DNA of 64,000 nt, taken from assembly GCF_000224145.3 (NCBI RefSeq), contig NC_020168.2:6305792-6369791 (forward strand), read 5' to 3'. The stretch is from Ciona intestinalis (lineage: Eukaryota > Chordata > Ascidiacea > Phlebobranchia > Cionidae). Numbering within the stretch: the first letter of the stretch is position 1; the number at the start of each line of letters is the position of its first letter. This document shows, in pieces, positions 15,701 to 27,700 of this stretch. Under the pieces are notes generated by a model. It worked only from the letters and a program-made list of their open reading frames with translations. It was not told the origin of the DNA and did no database searches. The position numbers were made by a program, and so were the translations under genes.

Positions 15701-18700
15701 CAAACATGTTAATAAAATTTAAAATAAAACTCACTGAACGGTGACGCTTGCCCCCCTTCTTGCGTTAACTCGCTTCGGTGACACTTTCACCACTGGGTGG
15801 CTCCCAACAACAGGCTCAGCTAATGTTTATGACATCATAGTTAGTCTTAGTTCATAAAAAGTAAAATTAAAAAAAAAAAAAAAAAATTTAAAAACAGCTT
15901 TATTGCCAATAATATAGTAGCTTTCAAAATATAAATTTTTAGACTTATTTTAATTCATTATAAAATCATCAAATTCAAGTATTAAAATACCAGCAAAACT
16001 TGAATATTAAAAAATCTAAACACTTCACCCACCTCGTCTAACACATTCACCCCCTTCGTCCTGGGGGTTCCCCGTGTACCCCGGTGCACATCGTTCACAC
16101 CTGTCACCCACGTGTCCCTCGCGACAGTTCGTGCAAACGAGGTTTCTAGAATCCGTGTTATATTCACAAGTGTCTGAGAAACTGCATAGAAATAGTGGTT
16201 AATAAATAAAGTTAGGGTATTTCTAAAATTTAAAATAAGAAAGGAAATAATGAATATAAATAAATGTTGCTGCCAGCCATGCAAGGATTAATATATGTAA
16301 TTTCAATGAAAATTGAACAGTTATTCGTACAGTTAAGTTGTTCCCCGGAATATGGGATAACTTACAATTGCCAACAAAGTGTTTTAAACAGAACACATCT
16401 GTTATCACAATTGTCATTATCCTGTCACACAAGGATAAACAGGTTACATCCATGTTTTTAACTTTAAAGCACCAATATCTCACCTGTTATCCCCATAACC
16501 AGGGCAAGCACATAGACGACAATCAGCAGGTGTGCCTTGTGTTGCGTCACCAAAATATCCGACATTACATTGCTCACATCGGTCGCCTGATGTGTTGTCA
16601 CGGCAACTCTGGAATAGAGAGAGGTTTAGTTGGGAAAGAAACAAGGCGGGTTCCAAGTTTGTGGGTCTTGTTTTCGCACATTTTCATGTATTAACCAGGA
16701 AAGGATGTTTGGAAATATTGAAGTTAAATTGAATAAACTAAATGTTATATATTCTGCACTGTTGTGTAAAACTATTCTGTCCTATATTAGATAAATAATT
16801 AACAAAATATATATTCTAACTTACCTGGCAAACTCCAGTTTCTGAGTCACACTGGTCAGAATGTCCATTACATTGGCATGAATGACACAAGCCAAGGTAG
16901 ATGCCCCCTCCTGATCTAGTAAAGCCTGGTGCGCAATCCTGTGGTAAAGTATAGGGTGGTAAAGTGGACGGCAATTGGTAGTTAAAGTAGGTTTTTCTAG
17001 TTATAACTTTTTCCGATGTCATTTTATATTGCATGTTAAAATGCTGGTTGTTTTAGAATAAAAATTGTGTTTTTTTCCAAGAACATAAACAATGGGGGCA
17101 GCATGAAGCACAAATTAAATATTAATACAGAACACTATAAGAAATAACCTATTGATAAAAATTCATAAGAACATAAGATAACTGAACCCACCTCACAAGA
17201 CAACCCCTCATACCCAGCAGGACAAACACATTGTTCGACCTCCATAGCTGGCTCCGTCATCAGGACACTCTCACTCGCTGTTTCCATGGAGATGGAAGAG
17301 AGGGATGTACGGAGCATCGAGGAGGAGAATGTTGCTCTTATGAGGATCGTTTCAACATCAGCGAGGACCATGAGAAGATGCTCACGTGTGGCTGGCTGTC
17401 CGTCAGCTCTCTTCCAATTGGCCTGGTGTGTAAGACATAAAATTAGAGTCTGTATTGGTGTATGAATATACTTTGTGTGTTTGTGGTGTAATTTGTAATG
17501 AAAGTACAGTGCGAATTAGTGTATGAATATACCTTGTGAACCTGGTGTGTAAGGTGACATTATAGTAAGCATGAGGTGTATAAATACACCATGTGTGTCT
17601 GGTGTATAAGAAAACACCCATGTCATAACCCAACAGTGAGCATGAGGTGTATGAATATATCATGCGTGTCTGGTGTATAAGAAAATATCCATGTTATAAC
17701 CCAACAGTGAGCATGAGGTGTATGAATACACATTTGTGTCTTGTGTATAAGAAGTCACCCATGTTATGACTTTACAGTAATCATAAGATACGTACCTCGC
17801 GAAACACAATAACTTTCTCAGTAGGTCGGTTAGGAACAACAGCAGAATCGCTACCAGTTGACAGCAGTGTGATGTCATTACCAGTGATTATGACATCAGA
17901 ATCATGTAGTTGTACACCTTGTGCATATGTTGTATATGTGACAGTGTATTGAAGCTTTCCACCGTAAGACACAATCTGTTACATAAAAACAACTTGTTAT
18001 TAATATTTTTTGGCACCTCATATATTATGGATTAGTCTAAAAGGGAAAAGATAAACAAAACAAACATTCCAACATAAGGTAAATTCTTTTTATTTGGATG
18101 ATAGATTGATTGTAAAACTAATAACATTCATTATATAAAAACTTTAACTTTGAGCATAAAAGTATGAGTTAACAGCCACATATTTTAACGAACCCTCTTC
18201 CAACTACATTATCCTTGGTTATACTGACTGTAATTTTGCTACTAAATGGAGTGATTAAAATAGAATAAAAACATAAACCCTCTCACCCCACCTAAATTTT
18301 ATAAACCATCTTACCCCAAGCTATATTTCATAAACCATCTTACCCCAACGCAAACTACCATATACTTTAACAATTACCTTATCACCCTTATATTCCTCAG
18401 GTAGTACCCAGTAATATGAGGTGCCACGTTGCAGAGTGTCAAGTCGTGGATGTGAAATGCTACCACCCCTATTCGTGACCTCAAATCCATCAGTAACAGA
18501 GCTACGTTGTAATCTGTCCGTCAACGAAAAACTACCAAAGTTTTCACTGAAGTCAGTGGTGATCTGGAGCAAAGTAGTTTTAATGAACAGTTTCTAAGTT
18601 CATGGTTAAATTTTATTTTATATATTTTCACTTTAACGAAGATCAAAGAGTTGAAACAAATATGATAACTTGTAAACAAGATGTATAAAATGAACTCGTT

Positions 18701-21700
18701 TCATAGCGCATAGCATGAATGTGGCACATATATTCATTTAACAATATTTTGTCCTTTTCCCAAGCAGGCATTATTAAATTTTATTTTTTATCTATAGTGT
18801 TAAATATATTATAATTAGAACTTACAGTGTTTCTTTGATAACTAGCAGATGTACATTCCCTTGTCACTCCCATACAGAAGCAAGGCAAGCAACCTCCTTC
18901 TTCATTATCAACACTCAGATAATAATAACCAGGTTTACATTCATCACATCTCTTGCCTGTTGCACTCGCCTGGTGGAAAAGGGATATATTAGTATGATGT
19001 GTTGTATTCTTGGGCTGTGGCTTAGTGTCTAGGGGCTTGCATCATGCCTAATAGCCAGAATACTTGATTCGATGCTCGATAATGTTACGTGTATGGGCTT
19101 AGCAGTCATTGCTCTAACTCACTGATCACTAATGAATGGGTTGTAACAATATGGGTGTCACATGTCAGAATAAGGGACAACTCTGGCTTTAAAGTAAGCA
19201 TGAAGTTTATCAACCCGCCATATATATATAATGACATTATCCTTTAGCGGCTCATCTGGTATAAAAACTGAGTGTATTTCTGACGTTTTGTATGGCATCC
19301 GGCAACACTTCAGCAAGGATGTAGTGCAACAATACACGCAAGCAGAAACAAAGGTGAAAACACCGTATATACTACTACTAGTACAACACATGTTATTACT
19401 CAAAGCCAATACAACCCTTACCTTACAGTTACACTGTCCATTCTCATCACACGTATCACCAGTTGAACCTGATGGATCGCATCTACACGATGAATCATCA
19501 GATAGTTGGCAAACCAACACAGGGGAGTTTGAAACCTCCTCATAACCAGGGGCACACCTGGGGTATGGTAGCATTGTGTTAGAATATATATGGGTGTGCA
19601 TATTCACATATACCTTGGTATAAAAAAGTGGTTAGTTTAATACAGTAACATAAGAATACATAATTTAGTAACATAAGAACAAATTGAAAAGAAACAATGG
19701 TAAACAAGAGTTATAACACAATTTAATTGATGTATTTTTGGCAATAAGTTTTTACCCATGGTATGTGTATAACATGTTTTATTAGATTAGGAAATATATA
19801 TTTGAATGTACTACTACAACTTACATATAAATATTAACAAAGAAAATAAGGTCCACACAGTCACATTATATGTACATCCACTACGACATATAAAAGTGCA
19901 TAGGATACACTATATACTTGCGTATACAAATAAATACTCACAAGTTGCATATATTTCCACTATACCCAGGTGGACATCTATCACACACTGGTTCCCCTCC
20001 TCTTGTCACATGACATGTAACAATGTCGTTTCGAATGAGCGGGCACGGACATCGTTGGCAACCCTCAGCCCCACCACGCGCATCACCATAGTAACCATAG
20101 TCACACTGCTCACAATGGTCACCCGCTGTGTTGTGTCGACAATGCTGCAAGTATGATGTCATAAAGAGTAAATGAATATAACTTATTAATTAGTTACCGC
20201 ATATGTATGAGTTACAATTCAGACAACCAACAGGGAAAACATGGTTGAAGCAATTGATTAAATAAATGTAACTAATTTATTCTAGTTTAGGCAACGAAAG
20301 ATGGTATATACATTGGAAGTTGTGTTTTATACACCTCATGCCCGACTACAAGTTACCATGTGTAATTTGGGTAAGAAGTTTTGGGACAACTTTTTCTTAT
20401 TTTGTAATGAATTGTTGACAAATTAAACAACCATAAAAAAATTGATAATTGTTACCTTGATATTAAATGTTATTTTGTCATAATGTAGATAGAAGCTATA
20501 ATACTTACATTACAAACTCCAGTCGTTTTATCACATGTGTTACTATGTCCATTACAATCACACTTGACACAAGTACCCAGGTATTCACCATCTATTCTAT
20601 GGTAGCCATTCGAACATTCCTGTTCAAAGTATAAGGTATTATTATACACGTGTTTAAGGTATTATACAAATAAATAGTTACAAAACAAAATGAAAAAACC
20701 ACTGTACCACAACTTACCTCACAAGACAGACCAGTATATCCAGGTGGGCACGAACATTGCTCCACTTTATAAGCCCTACCCCTTCCTGTGTGTTGAGGAG
20801 ATGCAACTTCAAGATAGATGTTTGATATGCTGTGGTGGTGGGAAAATATGATTATTATGATATATTTGGGTAGTTTATATCATAAAAAATAACTGAAAAC
20901 GCTGTAATATAACAATTTTTATTTGTCTCAATGACGTTGGCCAAGATTCTTATGAAATTATTGAGGATAAAGGTTATGTGACATCATAGAGTCAATTGAT
21001 GACATCACAAACCCACCTTGTGGTCTGTACACGGTTCGAGAATGTAGCACGTACAAGGAAAGATTCAACATTTGATAAGACCATCATTAATTCCTCTCTG
21101 GTGGCCTCGCTGGTGTCAGCTTTCTGCCATTTGCTCTGTATATAACAATAATGAGTTTTCTACCTGTTATGTATAACCTTAATTGAATATAACGAATTTA
21201 TCCTCGGGTAGTATTTGCTCTGAATAAAAACAATAAATGAGTTTTTAACTATATATGTATAAAGGTAATTAAATTAATACAAAGAACTTATAATTGACAC
21301 TTATTTATCTTCAGTTAAATAATTGACACATAAGGGATAAGTAGTTTACTGGATATGTGGCTGGTAAGGAAAGTCGTTTTAACATGAGGGTTCTGCTTCA
21401 TTGACCTCATGCCCACTTACATTTACGAGGTACGACCATGGTAAATAAGTTTAAAACTACTTTAATCTGCAAGGCATTCTTTCGGTGATGGGACCTCAAT
21501 AAGATATTATCGTAACATTTATTGGTATTGAGAAAGTAACTATTGCTAGCTATGGAATGTTTTGGTCTCTAATGTTTTACGGGAGAATGGGAAAAGAGAC
21601 GGAAAATGAAATTAAAACAGTGGCTTTTAAAAAGAAAATTTTATTTTAGTTATTTCCTAATAAAAGATAGAAGATAAAAAGAAATGGAAAATAAAGGCTG

Positions 21701-24700
21701 AAATGTAAGTTACAAAGTTACAATATTAAGTTCTGATATTTTCTAGTTAAAACAGGGAGTAAACCACACCAACCTCAACCATCTCAATCACGAATCTTGT
21801 ATCACGATCTGGTGGTGGATGAGTGTCGCTCATATGAACCAGCGTGATTCCATTTCCTGTGATTTTTGCGATCGCGATTCTAGTGATAGGTCGCGCACCC
21901 TCGATCTCACTGTAGTTGATCGTGAAGTCCAATCTTCCTCCATATGATGTGATCTTTATAAGATGTTTATGGTTTTATAAGATGTTTATATTGATGAACA
22001 AATGTAACTTATTTATTCTTGCGTGGCGGGGCAACGTCAGTTGTTATAATGCTGTTCTGTTGCATACACATAGAAGCAGGCACATTAACTAATAAGCCAC
22101 GGCGTCGGACTATCATAAAATAAGTTACTTCAGTATTAGCACAAGCATAACAGTTGTGATACAGTCTTCAATGACATCAGAAGCTAGGTTGCATTCTATT
22201 ATGGCCAGTTTTATATAGATAACGATAACTCTTAATGGTAACTCAGGATTGAGAAACAACACTAATGTAATATTAATATATTCACGAGTGGCGGGGCAAT
22301 GACAGTTGGTATAATACAGGTGTTATACACATAGGAGCAGGCACATTAATCAGTACACCACTATTATAAAATAAGTTACTTCAGTTAGCCCAAAAATAAC
22401 AGCTTGTATTTTTCAATATAAATGTCTTTATTTTCAAACAGTTTGGTTTATGCCTAAAACTTTAGGTTAAAAATCTTCATATATTATGCAAGCTACACCG
22501 ACCTTATTCCCCACAAACTCTTCAGGCAGCATCCAGTAATAAACATCTAATGGTAGCAGGTTCAAGTGGGCGGTGACCACAGGTTGTCTAGTGCCATCTA
22601 GTGACTTAACGTACGTGATGTGATCATGGAAGCGTGACGCTTGAAGCCGATTGGTCAGGATGAAATAATCCCCACTTCGAAAACTCGGCGACACCTAGGG
22701 GGAATTTTGTTTAATTTAACTGTAATTTGTAATTTGTTTGTGGTTTGGATAATGTCCATGTAGTGAACTGTAATTTTTGGATAATGTCCATGTGTGAACT
22801 GTAATTTGTTTGTGGTTTGGATAATGCCCATGTAGCATACTTTATTTAATAAATGATTTAAACCTGAATAAATGAATGTAACTTATTTATTCTCATGTAG
22901 TGGGAAGTGGTAATGATTTAAAAAATAATAATATTTCTATTTTTTTTATGAATGGCTGACAATTTTGACAACTTCTAAAACCTTTCAATATAAACATAAT
23001 TATATATATCAGAGTACGATGTCTATAAAAACAAATCAAAATAAGGCTTTATCAGAATAATGAATAACCTATATTGCTATATACTATGTTATACCTGGTA
23101 GCGACAACGACAACACAAACATATTTTCTCACCTGTGTTCTGTTCCATGTAGAACTTTCACAAGTATCGGCGACACCCATACAGAAACATGGTTTGCATC
23201 CATCAGGATTGTCTTGCGACAAGTAGTAGAAACCAGGTTTGCATTTGTTGCAACGTGGACCTTCACAGCCGGCCTGTGGGGGATGGTATAAGATTTTTAT
23301 GCTTTCAAGTATATAGAATATGCTATTTCTATTTTACATGGGTGAGGTTTTGCAGCATGACACGATATGAAACCAGAGATTTAGGCTAAAGTTCTTTTTG
23401 CTATATCATAGAAAACAATATTCGTTATAACAAATTAAAAATAAATGAAAAGCTCTGGTTGTAACTTAAATAAATCAATATATTACAAACCTTGCATTTA
23501 CATTGCCGACCAACCCCAACTCCAATGCTTCCTGCCACATCACAGTAAGTCCCAGGGTACCTCGTGCAACCTCCTTCAAATGGGGTGTAGCCCTCCTCAC
23601 ATTCGGTGCATTCGGGGCCAGTGTACCCCGTATCACATATGGGTATGGCTGGGGTTTCTCGCACACAACGACCCAATACGGGACCCGCTCTCATTCTGAT
23701 GTAACCCTCGTCACAAAGCTGTGATAATGCAAGGTGTGATCCCATATTAAAAAACGCTTAGCAGAAAGTAAGATATTTGGCAACCAATTAAAAATTAACG
23801 CGGAGCAGCCCCGGACTAAGACGGTGTTGGAAACCACTGGTTTAGTTGTATCTATAATGAAACGTATTACACTAACCTCGCAAGACAAGCCAGTATATCC
23901 AGGTGGGCATTCACATTCCTCCACCATTGATGCAAGTGATCCAGCTGGTTGTTCTTCACCTGGTAACTTAGGGGATGGTGCTCGTGCTACTTGCAGTTTT
24001 ACATCACCAATTCTAAGAAGGAAGATATTTGACGTCATACACCTCATTTTCACTTTCAAGTAATAACATGGGTGTCTTCTTATACACCAGACACAAACGG
24101 TGTATTCATACACCTCATGCTCACTGTCGAGTAATAACATGGGTGTCTTCTGATACACCAGACACACATGATGTATTCATATACCTCATGCTCACTGTCG
24201 AGTTATAACATGGGTGTCTTCTTATACACCAGGCACAAACGGTGTATTCATACACCTCATGCTCACTGTCGAGTAATAACATGGGTGTCTTCTGATACAC
24301 CAGACACACATATTGTATTCATATACCTCATGCTCACTGTCGAGTTATAACATGGGTGTCTTCTTATACACCAGACACAAACGGTGTATTCATACACCTC
24401 ATGCTCACTGTCCAGTAATAACATAGGTGTCTTCTTATACACCAGGCACACATGGTGTATTCATACACCTCATGCTCGCTGTTGACTAATAATTGGTCTA
24501 CAACTACATCACACCCCACTTACCCAGTACTTAACATAGAGTTATCATAAACAGTCCTTAGTAATATCCGATCGACATTAGCGAGCACACCCAGCATGTC
24601 TTCACGACTCACATCACTTCCATCTTCATTCTTCCATTTATCCTGAACAACAAATACTTTATAAGCTTTGTATAAGCAAGCATATACCAATAGTGGGTTG

Positions 24701-27700
24701 CTGACAACAGCGGCTGAAGCCAAGGACAATGTTATGTACAGCTCAGAGTTTAGTGTGGTCAACTTAAAAGTGACAAGTCACATTACCTCAGTAAGCAAAA
24801 CATTTGCTTGGTTCTTCACTCCCGGTTTAGGTGCGGGTCCATCATGATGGTAAACCAATGTCTTTCCATTACCTTCCAATATTACATCACTTGCATTAGT
24901 GGGTCGTGGGGTAAAGTTGTAGGAGTTGTTATAACTAAAGGAAAACTCTAATGTTCCACCATAGCTGTTGATCTGTATGAATATATTGTATAATTAGAAA
25001 GTAAGTGATAGGGAAATCCTATTTCAACTTTAACCATAGGTGTAATGTTAGTAATGACTTGAAATAGCTTTGACTCTGCTGTTAGGTGTCTATGCAAACA
25101 AGCAAGGTCAAGTATGCTGCATTTGCCACATTAATCAATGAAGTTACTAAAATATAAGTCAACAGGTTTAACTGCATTTTAACAATAACACCCAAGACCC
25201 CAGCTGTGTACCATACACATATTCAGCTGTTTCATTAACATTAACACACTCCATTACCAACTTACTTTAACACACCAGTTAATGTAAAGTGCGACTCAAA
25301 CGCAAGACTGAAAATATAAATAAAGTAAAAATGAATGTAGCGTACCTTAGCTCCCACAAACTGTGCAGGCAAGCTCCAATAGTGAGCAGCTGCAAGAAAT
25401 CTTTTCGATAAATCGATCAGTTGAAGTTCTTTAGCTGCTGGGTTGGTAAAGATTTGGTTTGATGTGACAGGTAGGTCGGGAGGGGGACCACCGTTCGTAG
25501 ATTTTTCCTTTGGTTCAAGAGTGACACCCTGGTCGTCATCTGGTTGCGTGAATTCAATACCAATCTGTATGGGAATAATGTTAGATAATATTTACAAGAA
25601 CTACCTTATTTATCTTCAAGTAGCCCTGCAATGGCAGTTGCTATAACATAACATAAGATAGTGGGAAAATAATTAAAAACAGCATTCCAGATTTTTTACA
25701 TATTTGGATGCGGTGTTTATTTTGGTTTCAACACAACAAAACAACCTTATAGTTATACATGTATTACAATTATAGTTGCAGATTCCATGGCTTGGATCAC
25801 AATCAGACCTTACCCATACAGAACACACTCCATCCATCTTTATAATCCCAATCACCCTACAACAAACCATTACCACTTCCTCACCTCAGTAAACTCCAGT
25901 TTACTTGCAGAGCATTGGTCGGTAACACCAAAGCAGTAACATGCTGTACAATCATCAAGACTTCCAGTTGGACTGAACTGACCTTCTGGGCATCCTATCT
26001 CTGAACCTAGGAATGTAAGTTATGTTTTAAATCTGATTGAGATCTTATGGTAATTTATGAATATGTAGCAATCTTTTACCGAAATAAGTATTTTATATAT
26101 TACCGGCTTAAAATAAAATACATAAAAGGGCATTGGTTAAAAAGCATGGCTGTTAGCAACTTTGATGTCCTGTTCAGTAGCAAACACAGAACATTTACAA
26201 AATAATAAACATTCTACTTTGTTGTACATTGTATCTTTGATGTATTAAGGAGACATATAACATTAGTGTAACAGTACCAATAACAAAGATCGTACCTCCA
26301 TTCTCAATGCCACCCTCAGTAACTTGCAAGATCGCATCAGGACGACCAAATATTGCTCCTTGGGAATTAATCCCTTCACATGTGTAAGCTCCCTGGTCAC
26401 TTTTCTTTACTTTCCTGTAAAATAAGTATAAGTTAATCATACCAAAGATATATTAATGTCGAGTAGTCTATTACTGCCACTTTTGCTATCATGCAGAAGT
26501 TACTTTTATTCTTCAAGCAAAAAATACTTGACACAGACTTTATTAAATCAGACAGAACTAAGAACAAAAATAATAACAAATTGTAGCAGTTAAATATTAG
26601 AATATTAGATCAATATATCACAAGTCTCATGCATGCTTTACCCAGTCACTGTTATAAGAACTGTTTAATTTCAATATAATGTAAAGAGCCCTCCCTGTTA
26701 TATACCTCACATCACACACACGACATGCGTTACAAACCGTCACCTTATAGTTAGAACTCCTTTCCCTCCAACGGTTGTCATGGTAACCCGGGGTGGGGGT
26801 GGTACGTTACCCCAGTTCACCCTCCATGATATAATGGGGGTGGGAACCCCTACGGCTTCGCAGAACAACTCAACAGTGTCACCTTGTGTTGCGTTAACAA
26901 ATCTTTCTGGTGGAGAAACTACCACCGGAGGTCCTATGAGAGAAAGAGTGTTAAAAGGTGGTGCAGACATGATTTTGGTTGGTTTACTAATTTATATCAT
27001 CATTAGTGCGATCTTGGAGTAACTTATTCATGGCTGCCACTTCCATACCCACAGTTGAGTTGCTGAAGCTATTGCAGGGTTTAGATATTTTTATTATGTG
27101 TGGATAACTTTTGATTTTTAATGTGTAAACCAAGATTTTACAGATTAACTTTACAGATCGCTTTGAGAATACTAGCTGTATTTTAAACAGTCAGACAGCA
27201 GTTAAAACCAACAAATATACCAAGAATACACTTGCAATATGAAAGTTATTCACACCGCTCGTATTCAATAAACTTACTGCAGTTATTTTCATCTGATCCA
27301 TCATCACAGTCACGTTCATTATCGCATTGATAACTTGAAGGAATGCATGCACCACTGTTGCATTGGAAGTGCATGCTAGGACAAGCTGCATCTGGGGATG
27401 CTGTGGCTGTTGGAGGAAGTGGATGTTCAATGGACAATTCATAACATAACCCAGTTCTATTTAAATGAAAGTTAAAATAAAAACTACATCAGTAATAAAA
27501 TGATTGAAAATTTAAGGCTTCACACTACTATTATTGTGGGCGTATATTTCCTTGGGCAAGGCACTTAACGGTAATTGCTCAAACCCAGTGGTCACTAATG
27601 GACATCCAAATTGTCACTAAAAAATGTATATTCGCCCACAAATTTATATATGTGGTAACTTGTAAGCAGGTACAAAGTTTATAAAACAGAACACCCGTGT

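Noticed and set aside
16033..16173. Nearer acceptor for the last laminin EGF exon
   Set aside because: It puts a stop codon in the phase carried over from the previous exon; the acceptor 8 bp upstream keeps the frame.
16338..16694. Open frame of 118 codons on the plus strand
   Set aside because: It overlaps the laminin EGF exon 16484-16608 on the opposite strand and has no support of its own.
24043..24451. Series of similar open frames on the minus strand ([11 protein letters not shown] type)
   Set aside because: They are translations of the 71-bp tandem repeat, whose period is not a multiple of three, inside a perlecan intron.
24043..24490. CRISPR-like array appearance of regular repeats
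   Set aside because: The units are contiguous with no unique spacers, the period is 71 bp, and the surrounding gene is animal.
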